A DNA stretch of 64,000 nt from NCBI RefSeq assembly GCF_029637605.1, contig NZ_CP121261.1, positions 186,001 to 250,000 of the forward strand, in the 5' to 3' direction. The notes beneath the pieces are model-generated. The model ran no database searches and was not told the DNA's origin. It saw nothing but the letters and a program-made list of their open reading frames with translations. The position numbers were made by a program, and so were the translations under genes. This DNA comes from Achromobacter spanius. GTDB lineage: Bacteria; Pseudomonadota; Gammaproteobacteria; Burkholderiales; Burkholderiaceae_B. The stretch's first letter is position 1. Every line of letters begins with the position of its first letter. Positions 8,791 to 18,244 of this stretch are shown in pieces.

Positions 8791-9762
8791 ATGCATGTAT
8801 TGTTCGTTATGGATCCCTTGCCGCTTCTCAAGGCGTACAAGGACAGTTCGGTTGCCATGATGCGTGCCCTTGTGGCGCGCGGTCACACGCTTAGCGTGGC
8901 CATGCAGGGCGACCTTTACATTGAGGCCGGAACGGTCAAGGCTGTCACCACGCCCGTCGCGCTGGTGCCGGACGCAGACTTGCACGGCCACGCCTGGTGG
9001 ACGGAGTCCGCCGCGCAAGACCTGCCACTGGCGGATTTTGGGGCCGTGGTCATGCGCAAAGACCCTCCCTTCGACATGGAATACGTGTATTCCACGCATC
9101 TGCTGGAATATGCAGAGGCGCAAGGCGCGCGCGTGTTCAATACCGGCGCCGCCATTCGCAACCATCCCGAAAAGCTGGCTATCACCGAGATCAGCGAGTT
9201 CACCACCCCGACGCTGGTGACGCGCAACATGGCTCGCCTGAAAGCCTTTCACGACACGCATCACGACGTGATCGTGAAGCCCCTGGATGGCATGGGCGGC
9301 ACCGGCGTGTTCCGCCTGCAGCCCAAAGACCCCAACCTGAACGCCATCCTGGAAACGCTGACCGACAACGGCGCGCGCACCATCATGGCCCAGCGGTATA
9401 TCCCTGAGATCGTCAACGGTGACAAGCGCATCCTGCTGATTGGCGGCGAGCCGGTCCCGTATTCGCTGGCACGCATTCCCCTGGCTGGCGAAACGCGCGG
9501 TAACCTGGCTGCCGGCGGTCGTGGCGTAGCACAAGAGTTGTCCGCGCGCGATCGCGAAATCGCTGAAGCCGTGGCCCCCAAGCTTGCCGCTCGCGGCCTG
9601 CTGCTGGTCGGCCTGGACGTCATTGGCGATTACGTCACCGAAGTCAATGTCACTAGCCCCACCTGTTTCGTAGAGATTGCCGAACAGACCGGTTTCGATG
9701 TCGCGGGCATGTTCGTCCAGGCGCTTGAGAAGGCCGTGGCGACCACTGCTCTCGCGGCCTGA
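8791..9762 (+). CDS. gshB: Glutathione synthetase
   Basis: Ligates gamma-glutamylcysteine and glycine with ATP, the second step of glutathione synthesis, in the cytosol. The protein is 323 aa with an ATP-grasp fold: N-terminal VMDPLPLLKAYKDSSVAMM, the substrate region RKDPPFDMEYVYSTH, VKPLDGMGGTGVF for ATP binding and NVTSPTCFVEI at the metal site. The ATG at 8791 matches the family start, although its ribosome site is weak. gshA is not seen nearby. The gene opens a same-strand series with the PTS genes. Confidence 0.96.
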   Translation: MHVLFVMDPLPLLKAYKDSSVAMMRALVARGHTLSVAMQGDLYIEAGTVKAVTTPVALVPDADLHGHAWWTESAAQDLPLADFGAVVMRKDPPFDMEYVYSTHLLEYAEAQGARVFNTGAAIRNHPEKLAITEISEFTTPTLVTRNMARLKAFHDTHHDVIVKPLDGMGGTGVFRLQPKDPNLNAILETLTDNGARTIMAQRYIPEIVNGDKRILLIGGEPVPYSLARIPLAGETRGNLAAGGRGVAQELSARDREIAEAVAPKLAARGLLLVGLDVIGDYVTEVNVTSPTCFVEIAEQTGFDVAGMFVQALEKAVATTALAA

Positions 9763-9779
9763 TCTCTCTGGAAACCTTC

Positions 9780-10181
9780 ATGACCACGGGTATTGTTATC
9801 GTCGTGCACGCGCCTTTGGGCGCGGCGATGCGGGAATGCGCCAGCCACGTCATGGGCGACCTTGACGGCATGCTGGCCATTCACGATATCCAACCCGAAG
9901 ATCGGCCCGATGATCAGGCGCCGGCCGTTCTGAAGGATATTCTGGGCCAGGATCACGGCGCCGGTGTGCTTGTGCTGACCGACCTGATCGGCGCCACGCC
10001 AGCCAACATCTCCAAGCGCGCCGTGGCCGATGCCCAGGCACAGGGCATCCAATGCTGCGTTCTGGCGGGCTTGAATACCCCGATGCTTTTGCGCGCATTG
10101 ACCTACCGCAATCTTCCGTTGGCTGAAACGCGCGAGAAGGCCTTGGCTGGGGGAGTGCAGGGCGTCTTGCGTGTAGACTGA
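9780..10181 (+). CDS. PTS EIIA component (mannose/fructose-type, PtsNtr-like branch)
   Basis: Phosphocarrier of 133 aa that takes phosphate from HPr on His10 (VVHAPLG). Other EIIA-Man features are DLIGATPANI and the NTPMLLR block. It begins 17 bp after gshB and precedes ptsH and ptsI. No EIIB, EIIC or EIID gene is present, which points to a regulatory rather than a sugar-transporting role, as is usual for this betaproteobacterial cluster. Confidence 0.92.
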   Translation: MTTGIVIVVHAPLGAAMRECASHVMGDLDGMLAIHDIQPEDRPDDQAPAVLKDILGQDHGAGVLVLTDLIGATPANISKRAVADAQAQGIQCCVLAGLNTPMLLRALTYRNLPLAETREKALAGGVQGVLRVD

Positions 10182-10309
10182 CGGGCAGAAATTTGCCCTA
10201 GAATTTGCCCTAATATGTCGGCTGGCACTTCAAGTTGAAAAGCGGTTGGCGGTTTGGCTCTTTGTTGCGATCAACACTGCGGCGTGAATCCGCGGTCATA
10301 ATATTTCCT

Positions 10310-10579
10310 ATGCCTACTAAAGACATCGTCATCAGCAATAAATTGGGTTTGCATGCGCGGGCCGCGGCCAAGCTGACGCAACTGGCCAGCAAATTTTCAA
10401 GCGAGGTCTTTATTTCTCGTGGCGCGCAACGCGTGAACGCCAAGAGCATCATGGGCGTCATGATGCTGGCGGCCGGGTTGGGCGTGACGGTCAAACTGGA
10501 CGCTTCCGGCAGCGATGCCGAGCAAGCGCTTTCCGAAATCGAAACTCTGTTCGACAGCAAATTCGGTGAGCAGGAATAG
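10310..10579 (+). CDS. ptsH: Phosphocarrier protein HPr
   Basis: Small PTS relay protein of 89 aa. His15 in LGLHARAA is the phosphohistidine accepted from enzyme I, and Ser46 lies in NAKSIMGVM, the regulatory serine region. The start at MPTKDIVISN matches the family. It has no clear ribosome-binding site, and a CATAAT hexamer 7 bp upstream leaves open a leaderless transcript. Enzyme I follows with an apparent overlap. Confidence 0.96.
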   Translation: MPTKDIVISNKLGLHARAAAKLTQLASKFSSEVFISRGAQRVNAKSIMGVMMLAAGLGVTVKLDASGSDAEQALSEIETLFDSKFGEQE

Positions 10580-12392
10580 AACAACCCCTGAATCCGCCAG
10601 CCTGGGCATAGCCGAGGCTGGCCTGTCTACGACCCTGAACAATGCCCACGACGGGGCTGGCGGTGCCAGTCCCGTCGTTTGCCTTTATGGCAAAGGCGTT
10701 GCGAAGGGATATGCCATCGGACGCGCCGTCGTCATGGGCGCCGCGGCGCTGGAAGTGGCGCACTACCGTATTGCCCCCGAGGACGTGCCCGCTGAAAGCA
10801 GCCGTCTGACCGAGGCGCTGGCGTCGGCGCAGCATGAACTTCGGCAACTGGCCGACACGCTGCCCGCCGATGCGCCGCGCGAGCTGGGCGCCATGCTGAA
10901 CGTGCACAGCCTGTTGCTGGGCGATCCCTTGCTGGCCGAACAAACGCTTGGCCTCATTGCGGAACGCCACTACAACGCCGAGTGGGCGCTGACGACGCAA
11001 GGCCAGATGCTGGGCCAGCAGTTTGATGCCATGGAAGACGAATACCTGCGCGAGCGTGGGGCTGATGTTCGCCAGGTTATTGAGCGGGTGTTGCATGTAC
11101 TGGCCGGCACGTCGGTGATTCTGCCCGACATGTCGCATATGGGCGGCGACGACGCGCTGGTGGTCGTGGCGCACGACATTTCTCCCGCGGACATGCTGCG
11201 CTTGCGCGGCGGCCGCTTCGCCGCCTTCGTGACTGACCTGGGCGGCCCCACCTCCCACACGGCCATCGTGGCGCGCAGCATGGGTGTGCCCGCCGTGGTG
11301 GCCATGGGCAACGTGCGCGAGCTGGTGCGTGACGGCGACATGCTCATCATCGACGGCGCGGCTGGCGCGGTGGTGGTCAATCCGTCAGATCGCATTCTTC
11401 AGGAATATCGCCGCCGTCAGGCTGCGTACGCGGATGAACGCGCTGAACTCGGCCTGCTGCGCGACGAACCCTCCGTTACGCTCGATGGCATCGATATCGT
11501 GCTGCACGCCAATATCGAGCTACCGGAAGAAGCCGCCCTGGCGCTGGCTTCCGGGGCGGATGGTATTGGCTTGTTCCGCAGTGAATTCCTGTTCATGGGG
11601 CGCCCGGACCTGCCAGGCGAGGAAGAGCAGTACGAAGCCTATTCCTCGGTGGTCAAGGTCATGGCGGGCAGGCCTGTCACGATCCGCACCCTGGATATCG
11701 GGTCGGACAAGACGCTGGACGGTGAGGCCACCGTCGCCACCAATCCTGCCTTGGGGCAACGCGCCATCCGCTATTGCCTGGCGCGTCCCGAAATGTTCGC
11801 CACGCAGTTGCGCGCCATCTTGCGGGCATCGGCGCACGGCCCGGTCCGTCTGCTGATCCCCATGATCGCGCACATGCATGAGGTGGTGGCGACCAAGGCG
11901 GCCATCGAATCCGCCCGCCGCGAACTTGATGCGCGCGGCCAAGCCTATGCACCGCACATGGAAGTGGGCGCCATGGTGGAGGTGCCGGCAATCGCGATTG
12001 CGATCGAGCCTTTTGCGCAGGCGCTGGATTTCCTGTCCATCGGCACCAACGACCTGATCCAGTACACGCTGGCCATCGACCGTGGCGACCACGATGTGGC
12101 GTCGCTGTACGACCCGCTGCACCCCGCCGTCTTGCGGCTGGTGGCCAACACCATCAACGCGGGCGAGCGTGCTGGCAAGCCGGTGGCTGTCTGCGGCGAA
12201 ATGGCGGGCGATTCGCGCATGACCCGGCTGCTGTTGGGCCTGGGCCTGACGGAGTTTTCCATGCATCCGCAGCAACTGCTGGACGTGAAGCGCGAGGTGC
12301 GCCGGGCGCACTCGAACGCGCTGCGGATCAAGGTGGCCACGGCGCTCAACCGCGCGTTGCCCGTCGACCTGGATGCGCTGGACCCGGCCTGA
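10566..12392 (+). CDS. ptsI: PTS enzyme I (phosphoenolpyruvate-protein phosphotransferase)
   Basis: Transfers phosphate from PEP to HPr. The active-site histidine is in GGPTSHTAIVARSMG (His231 in this numbering). The C-terminal PEP-binding barrel has GIGLFRSEFLFM, SIGTNDLIQYTLAIDR and a CGEMAG motif. The family core begins at VVCLYGKGVAKGYAIGRA, but no ATG lies close before it. I chose GTG at 10566, which overlaps ptsH by 14 bp; ATG at 10515 is the alternative. Neither has a good ribosome site. A terminator follows. Confidence 0.93.
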   Translation: MSRNRTTPESASLGIAEAGLSTTLNNAHDGAGGASPVVCLYGKGVAKGYAIGRAVVMGAAALEVAHYRIAPEDVPAESSRLTEALASAQHELRQLADTLPADAPRELGAMLNVHSLLLGDPLLAEQTLGLIAERHYNAEWALTTQGQMLGQQFDAMEDEYLRERGADVRQVIERVLHVLAGTSVILPDMSHMGGDDALVVVAHDISPADMLRLRGGRFAAFVTDLGGPTSHTAIVARSMGVPAVVAMGNVRELVRDGDMLIIDGAAGAVVVNPSDRILQEYRRRQAAYADERAELGLLRDEPSVTLDGIDIVLHANIELPEEAALALASGADGIGLFRSEFLFMGRPDLPGEEEQYEAYSSVVKVMAGRPVTIRTLDIGSDKTLDGEATVATNPALGQRAIRYCLARPEMFATQLRAILRASAHGPVRLLIPMIAHMHEVVATKAAIESARRELDARGQAYAPHMEVGAMVEVPAIAIAIEPFAQALDFLSIGTNDLIQYTLAIDRGDHDVASLYDPLHPAVLRLVANTINAGERAGKPVAVCGEMAGDSRMTRLLLGLGLTEFSMHPQQLLDVKREVRRAHSNALRIKVATALNRALPVDLDALDPA

Positions 12393-12420
12393 CCCCTGGT
12401 GCCTGAGCCGCCATACGCTG

Positions 12421-12444
12421 AACGCCCCGTGATGGGGCGTTTTT
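12421..12444 (+). terminator. Terminator after ptsI
   Basis: An 8-bp stem, AACGCCCC against GGGGCGTT, with a 5-nt loop and a T-run, 28 bp after the ptsI stop. Confidence 0.85.
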
Positions 12445-12484
12445 CTTGCGGGGCATCTTTCCTGCTGTGGGCATTCACCATGAA

Positions 12485-12518
12485 AAACGGCGCCGGGGTT
12501 AAGCCCCCGGCGCCGTTT
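12485..12518 (-). terminator. Terminator after amtB
   Basis: A perfect 14-bp stem (AAACGGCGCCGGGG and its complement) with a 6-nt loop. On the minus strand it is followed by a short T-run. It lies 44 bp past the amtB stop. Confidence 0.8.
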
Positions 12519-12562
12519 CTCTGCAAGGCCCGCTGCAAGTGCCGCGGGCCCGCCATACTGAT

Positions 12563-13801
12563 CTAGCTGTGGTAAGCCGATTCGCCGTGGCTCGTGACGT
12601 CCAGGCCTTCGCGTTCCTGGTCTTCCGGCACACGCAGGCCGCAGAGGGCGTTGGCGATCTTGTAGGCAATCCACGCCACCACACCGGACCAGACAACGGT
12701 CAGCAGCACGCCTTCCAGCTGGACCCACAGTTGATGGGCGATCATGCCGGGCTCGGCCAAGCCGGGGCCACCGAGGATCTGGGCGTTGAAAACCCCGGTC
12801 AGCAGGGCGCCGACGATGCCGCCCACGCCGTGCACACCGAACACATCCAGCGCGTCATCGGCGCGCAGCAGGCGCTTCAGACCATTCACACCCCAGACGC
12901 AGACCACGCCCGCGACAACACCGATAATCAGAGCACCCACCGGGCCAACCAGACCGGCTGCGGGGGTGATGCCCACCAGGCCGGCGATTGCGCCAGAGGC
13001 GGCGCCCAGCATCGAGGGCTTGCCCTTGACGGCCCATTCCGTGAACAGCCAGGCCAGGACGGCGCCCGCGGTGGCGATCATCGTGTTGAAGAAGGCCAGG
13101 GTGGCATTCTCATTGGCGGCCAGTGCCGAACCTGCGTTGAAACCGAACCAGCCCACCCACAGCAGGGCGGCGCCCACGAAGGTCATCGGCAGGTTGTGCG
13201 GCTGCATCGCTTCGCGGCCGTAGCCGACGCGCTTGCCCACCACATAGGCGCCCACCAGGCCGGCTACGCCAGCGTTGATGTGCACCACGGTGCCGCCGGC
13301 GAAGTCCAGCGCGCCCGCGGCATTAAGCAGGCCCGGCGCCGTTTCGGATGCGAACCACACCATGTGGGCGATCGGCACGTAGGCGAACGTGAACCAGATC
13401 ACCGTGAACACCAGCACCGCCGAGAAGCGGGCGCGTTCAGCAAAGCTGCCCACGATCAGCGCGCAGGTGATGCCGGCGAACGTAGCCTGGAACGAGGCGA
13501 ACAGCAGCTCGGTCAGGGAGTTCGACATGGCGTAGGAGCCATCAGCCGGGTTGAACATGCCAGAGAAGAAGGCGCGCGACAGGCCGCCGAAGAAGGCGTT
13601 GCCCTCGGTGAAGGCAAGCGAATAACCGTAGATGAACCAGAGAACCAGGCCCAGCACGAACGTGCACAGCACTTGCAGCAATACAGACAGCACGTTCTTG
13701 CTGCGCACCAGGCCGCCATAGAACATCGCCAGACCGGGTACGGCCATCATCAATACGAGTAGGGTAGAGACGAGCAACCAGGAGATATCTGCTTTATCCA
13801 T
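12563..13801 (-). CDS. amtB: Ammonium transporter
   Basis: Inner-membrane Amt/Rh channel for ammonium uptake, 412 aa with about eleven hydrophobic segments. Recognisable blocks are AMFYGGLVRSKNVLSV near the start, the ammonium-transporter signature around DFAGGTVVHINAGVAGLVGA, and FGVHGVGGIVGALLTG with the second pore histidine. No cleavable signal extension is evident. It lies downstream of glnK on the same strand, the standard pair in which GlnK plugs the channel when nitrogen is plentiful. Confidence 0.96.
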   Translation of the reverse strand: MDKADISWLLVSTLLVLMMAVPGLAMFYGGLVRSKNVLSVLLQVLCTFVLGLVLWFIYGYSLAFTEGNAFFGGLSRAFFSGMFNPADGSYAMSNSLTELLFASFQATFAGITCALIVGSFAERARFSAVLVFTVIWFTFAYVPIAHMVWFASETAPGLLNAAGALDFAGGTVVHINAGVAGLVGAYVVGKRVGYGREAMQPHNLPMTFVGAALLWVGWFGFNAGSALAANENATLAFFNTMIATAGAVLAWLFTEWAVKGKPSMLGAASGAIAGLVGITPAAGLVGPVGALIIGVVAGVVCVWGVNGLKRLLRADDALDVFGVHGVGGIVGALLTGVFNAQILGGPGLAEPGMIAHQLWVQLEGVLLTVVWSGVVAWIAYKIANALCGLRVPEDQEREGLDVTSHGESAYHS

Positions 13802-13833
13802 TTTCAGGCTCCAATGAGTCTTTATTTATTTAT

Positions 13834-14698
<865 letters not shown>

Positions 14699-15103
14699 AT
14701 GAGGATTCAACGCAAGCTGATGGGCGTGTTGGCACTGGCTGCGTCGGTGGGCGTCCTGGCGGGCTGCAACAAGAGTGAAGAGAAGGTCGCTGCACCGGCG
14801 GCCTCCAGCCCTGCAGTGCCGTCGACGCCGGTCCCGTCAACGGCTGCTGCTCCCGCGGCTAGTCCGCCAATAGCGGGCTCGGCCTCGTCGACCCCGGCGG
14901 AGTGCGAGGCTTACGTGGCCAAGGTGAATGCATGTATGGACAAGTTGGGCAGCAGTAATCCGGCTGCCGCCAGCGTCAAGCAACAGCTTGAGGCGGCTAA
15001 ATCGCAGTGGGCGGCCATTTCGGACAAGACGCAATTGGCGGCCCAATGCAAGCAATCGTCTGACATGTTTGCGAAGTCAGCAAGTCAGATGGGTTGCCCG
15101 TAA
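14699..15103 (+). CDS. Small secreted lipoprotein
   Basis: A 134-aa protein with a basic N-terminus, a hydrophobic stretch and the lipobox VLAGC (Cys23), so it should be lipid-anchored on the periplasmic side. An Ala/Pro/Ser-rich linker (about 30-65) leads to a compact C-terminal domain with four cysteines, which may form two disulfides. It recalls the DUF5339-type proteins, but that is a weak guess. ATG at 14681 is an alternative start; the ATG at 14699 gives the better signal peptide. Confidence 0.75.
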   Translation: MRIQRKLMGVLALAASVGVLAGCNKSEEKVAAPAASSPAVPSTPVPSTAAAPAASPPIAGSASSTPAECEAYVAKVNACMDKLGSSNPAAASVKQQLEAAKSQWAAISDKTQLAAQCKQSSDMFAKSASQMGCP

Positions 15104-15116
15104 CGATGTTGGTAGG

Positions 15117-15143
15117 GGGTTGCCGCCATGGCAACCCGGTTTT
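15117..15143 (+). terminator. Terminator after the lipoprotein gene
   Basis: An 8-bp perfect stem, GGGTTGCC against GGCAACCC, with a 5-nt loop and GGTTTT after it. Confidence 0.75.
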
Positions 15144-15270
15144 CTCCTGTGCTTTGATGGGCGGTCACCGCATGCGGCCCGCCCTTTTTTTTTGCCTGGC
15201 GTTTGGCCGCCTGCCTGAGACGGGCCGCCGAAGCACTACACTTGAGCCATCAAGAACACGAGAGGCCGCT

Positions 15271-15522
15271 ATGAACAATCGCACCCAGTGGATGGAAGAC
15301 ATCCAGAAGAATATTTCCGACCTGATCGCCCGTAGCCCCGCGGCGGATGTTGAGCGCAACGTGCGCGCGATGATGACGCAGGCGTTTTCGAAGCTGGATC
15401 TGGTCACGCGCGAAGAATTCGATGTTCAAGCCGATCTGTTGGCCCGTACGCGTGCTCGCGTTGATCAGCTTGCGGCTCAGGTGCAGCAGATGGAATCGCG
15501 CTTGTCCGCAATGGAAAAGTGA
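15271..15522 (+). CDS. ubiK: Ubiquinone biosynthesis accessory factor (BMFP/YqiC family)
   Basis: An 83-aa helical protein of the BMFP family, which supports the lipid-binding UbiJ in aerobic ubiquinone synthesis. The N-terminal amphipathic part (MEDIQKNISDLIARSPAADVERN) and the conserved FSKLDLVTREEFDVQ lead into a C-terminal coiled coil. AGAGG precedes the ATG. A terminator follows. Association with comM downstream is common in betaproteobacteria. Confidence 0.85.
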   Translation: MNNRTQWMEDIQKNISDLIARSPAADVERNVRAMMTQAFSKLDLVTREEFDVQADLLARTRARVDQLAAQVQQMESRLSAMEK

Positions 15523-15559
15523 TTGGCCGCTAGCCGGCTCGCCGACTCGCAGCAAAAAG

Positions 15560-15582
15560 CGACCGCCCTGTGCGGTCGTTTT
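15560..15582 (+). terminator. Terminator after ubiK
   Basis: A 7-bp stem, CGACCGC against GCGGTCG, with a 5-nt loop and TTTT. Confidence 0.8.
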
Positions 15583-15689
15583 GCTTAGGTGGCATTGGCG
15601 TCTTGATAAGGGACATCATTGTCCCATTCGACCTGCGGCCTGCGGGCGGAATTGCCGATACTGACGGTCCTGCACTCACGGAGACTGTC

Positions 15690-17225
15690 TTGACGCTTGC
15701 CGTACTCGCCAGCCGCGCGCTTAGTGGCATGCATGCGCACGCCGTCCGGGTCGAGACCCATTTGGGCCCTGGGCTGCCCAGCTTCAACGTCGTGGGCCTT
15801 CCCGACACCGAGGTGCGCGAAAGCCGCGAACGCGTGCGTGCCGCGATTTTGAACAGCGGATTCGATTTTCCTTCCGGTCGAATTACGGTCAATTTGTCGC
15901 CGGCTGACATCCCGAAGGAATCGGGGCGCTTTGATCTACCCATCGCGTTGGGTTTGTTGTTGGCGTCTGGCCAACTGGCCACGCCTGCCGGTGGCGACGA
16001 TGTGGCGGGCAAGCCACCTGCGTCCGAGCCATCGCTGGCGGACCTGGTGTTCGCAGGCGAGCTATCCCTGACCGGAGCGTTGGTGCCGGTTGCCGCGCCC
16101 TTGGTCATTGCGCTGAGCGTGGCCCACGATGCCCCCGGCGCTACGCTGATTCTGCCGGCGGGCAGTGCCGAAGAGGCCGCCTGGGTGCCGGGCTTGCGCG
16201 TCTTGTCGGCGCGCAGTCTGGCCGATGTCGCCGCGCATGCCGCTGGCGCGCAATTGCTGCCCGATGCCATCCCGAAGGCATGGCCGCAAGCGCCACCCGG
16301 CCCGTGCCTGTCGGATGTGCGAGGGCAGGCTGTCGCCAGGCGGGCATTGGAGGTCGCCGCGGCGGGTGGACACAGTTTGCTGATGGTAGGCCCGCCGGGG
16401 GCAGGCAAAAGCATGCTGGCGGCGCGCTTGCCGGGGCTGCTGCCGCCATTGAGCCGGTCTCAGGCGCTTGAGGCGGCGGCCGTCGCTGCCTTGGCGGGCT
16501 TGCCGCAAACCCTGATGGGCGAACCCCCGTTTCGCGCGCCGCACCATTCGGCATCCGTTGCCGCCCTGGTGGGAGGGGGAAGCCGGCCGCGCCCCGGGGA
16601 GATCAGCCTGGCGCACAATGGCGTGCTGTTCCTGGACGAATTGCCTGAGTACAGTCGCCGTACCCTGGAGGCACTGCGCGAGCCGCTGGAGGCGGGCAGG
16701 GTGGTTATCGCCCGGGCGTTGCACGCCGCGCAGTTTCCGGCGCGCTTTCAACTGATCGCCGCGATGAATCCCTGCCCATGCGGGTGGCGCGGACATCCCG
16801 GGCGGGCCTGCGTATGCCGGCCGGACCAGGTCGCTCGCTATGTGGGCAAGATATCGGGGCCACTACTGGACCGGATCGACCTGCATGTCGCCCTGCCGCC
16901 GTCGGATCCGGCGGCGATGGCGGGTCCGGCGGGAGAAGCCTCGAGCCAGGTGTCGGAACGCGTGAGACGCTGCCGTCAGCGCCAGCACGACCGCCAGGGC
17001 AAGCTGAACGCCGCGTTGGGTGGGGCGGAGCTTGATCAGTACTGCGTGATGCAGGCAGACGCACAGGCGCTGCTGTTCCAGGCCATGCGCCGGCTGTCCG
17101 GCTCCGGCCGAGCCCTGCACCGGGCATTGCGGGTTGCCCGCACGATCGCTGATCTGGAGGGGGCGCACGAACTGGGCGCCAGTCACGTCGCGCAGGCGGT
17201 CCAGTACCGCCGGCCGGGTTTGTAA
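15690..17225 (+). CDS. comM: ComM-like AAA+ Mg-chelatase family ATPase, TTG start
   Basis: Hexameric helicase that promotes branch migration during natural transformation in several proteobacteria. The N-terminal Lon-like domain (VETHLGPGLPSFNVVGLPD) is followed by Walker A GPPGAGKS (about 234-241), Walker B GVLFLDELPEYSR, and a cysteine-rich CPCGWRGHPGRACVC segment. TTG at 15690 lies 6 nt after CACGGAG and gives 511 aa, matching the family; a longer frame upstream runs into the previous terminator. No other competence gene is nearby. Confidence 0.92.
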   Translation: MTLAVLASRALSGMHAHAVRVETHLGPGLPSFNVVGLPDTEVRESRERVRAAILNSGFDFPSGRITVNLSPADIPKESGRFDLPIALGLLLASGQLATPAGGDDVAGKPPASEPSLADLVFAGELSLTGALVPVAAPLVIALSVAHDAPGATLILPAGSAEEAAWVPGLRVLSARSLADVAAHAAGAQLLPDAIPKAWPQAPPGPCLSDVRGQAVARRALEVAAAGGHSLLMVGPPGAGKSMLAARLPGLLPPLSRSQALEAAAVAALAGLPQTLMGEPPFRAPHHSASVAALVGGGSRPRPGEISLAHNGVLFLDELPEYSRRTLEALREPLEAGRVVIARALHAAQFPARFQLIAAMNPCPCGWRGHPGRACVCRPDQVARYVGKISGPLLDRIDLHVALPPSDPAAMAGPAGEASSQVSERVRRCRQRQHDRQGKLNAALGGAELDQYCVMQADAQALLFQAMRRLSGSGRALHRALRVARTIADLEGAHELGASHVAQAVQYRRPGL

Positions 17226-17278
17226 GGTTGCTCGGAAGCCGGGCTGTGCACCCACCTCGGGTTTTTCCGCATTTCGGC

Positions 17279-17308
17279 TCGACAGCGCCCCGGAAATCAC
17301 CATATAAT
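17279..17308 (+). promoter_or_regulatory. Sigma-70 promoter of the rpmI-rplT-pheST unit
   Basis: TCGACA and TATAAT separated by 18 bp. The predicted start near 17315 leaves a leader of about 280 nt before rpmI. Confidence 0.7.
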
Positions 17309-17314
17309 CAAAGG

Positions 17315-17594
17315 CTTTCCCGGATCTGGGCTGCTTATTTGCCACGTTTCCGGGGGAGAAGTCCTGAGGGAAGCCTCGGGAAAACAGCGGCGCTGTAAGT
17401 CAGGCGCCGCTGTAGCAATAACTCCGCAATACCTGGCAGTACCCCAGCAATACCCCAGCAGTACCCCCAAGAAGTGGCAACAGGTCTACAAGTTTTGCCG
17501 TTGTGTCGGTACCAGCCTTTGGGCTGTCAGCCACCCGCGTCAAGCACCTGGCGTCATGTCAAATCAACTACGAGTTTAAGTTTAGGGAATCATC
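17315..17594 (+). other. Long structured rpmI leader
   Basis: The leader contains a perfect 10-bp stem (ACAGCGGCGC at 17384-17393 against 17404-17413, 10-nt loop) and three 11-bp repeats of CARTACCCCAG at 17437-17468. In other bacteria L20 represses its own operon through a structured rpmI leader, so this may be an L20 control region. That role is inferred. Confidence 0.45.
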
Positions 17595-17792
17595 ATGCCC
17601 AAGATGAAAACCAAGAAAAGCGCTTCCAAGCGCTTTAAGGTTCGCGGCAGCGGCTCCATCAAGCGCGGTCAGGCGTTCAAGCGCCACATTCTGACCAAGA
17701 AGACCACCAAGGCCAAGCGTCAATTGCGCGGCTCGACGGCGGTTCATGAATCCAACGTGGCCTCCGTCAAGGCCATGATGCCTTTCGCTTGA
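17595..17792 (+). CDS. rpmI: 50S ribosomal protein L35
   Basis: A 65-aa basic protein of the large subunit, with the invariant [19 protein letters not shown] start. It lies 15 bp before rplT and is co-transcribed with it. infC, its usual upstream partner, is about 9 kb away. Confidence 0.98.
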   Translation: MPKMKTKKSASKRFKVRGSGSIKRGQAFKRHILTKKTTKAKRQLRGSTAVHESNVASVKAMMPFA

Positions 17793-17807
17793 TAAGGGAG
17801 ATCTAAT

Positions 17808-18167
17808 ATGCCTCGCGTCAAACGCGGCGTAACTGCCCGCGCACGTCACAAAAAAGTCATTGCCGCCGCCAAGGGTTACCGTGGCCGCCGCGGTAATGTG
17901 TTCCGTATTGCCAAGCAAGCAGTCATGCGCGCTGGCCAATACGCCTACCGCGACCGTCGTAACAAGAAGCGTACGTTCCGTGCTCTGTGGATCACGCGTA
18001 TCAACGCTGCTGTCCGCGAACATGGCGTCAGCTACAGCGTGTTCATCGCTGGTCTGAAGAAGGCTTCGATCGAACTGGACCGTAAGGTTCTGTCCGACCT
18101 GGCCGTGCGCGACAAGGCTGGCTTTGCCGCCATCGTGCAACAAGCCAAGGCTGCCTTGGCTGCCTGA
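17808..18167 (+). CDS. rplT: 50S ribosomal protein L20
   Basis: A 119-aa early-assembly protein that binds 23S rRNA. The family signature [20 protein letters not shown] and [15 protein letters not shown] are intact. It is preceded by GGGAG. In other bacteria L20 is also a translational repressor of its operon. A strong hairpin with a T-run lies between this gene and pheS. Confidence 0.98.
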   Translation: MPRVKRGVTARARHKKVIAAAKGYRGRRGNVFRIAKQAVMRAGQYAYRDRRNKKRTFRALWITRINAAVREHGVSYSVFIAGLKKASIELDRKVLSDLAVRDKAGFAAIVQQAKAALAA

Positions 18168-18196
18168 TCGCGCGCTTTAACTCATCGCGCATCGCT

Positions 18197-18230
18197 GCAA
18201 ACGGGGCTGTAATAGCCCCGTTTGCGTTTT
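18197..18230 (+). terminator. Terminator-like hairpin between rplT and pheS
   Basis: A perfect 12-bp stem, GCAAACGGGGCT against its complement, with a 5-nt loop and GTTTT. It ends 14 bp before the pheS ATG and should reduce or regulate read-through into pheST. Confidence 0.8.
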
Positions 18231-18244
18231 GAAGGCTGGATTTC

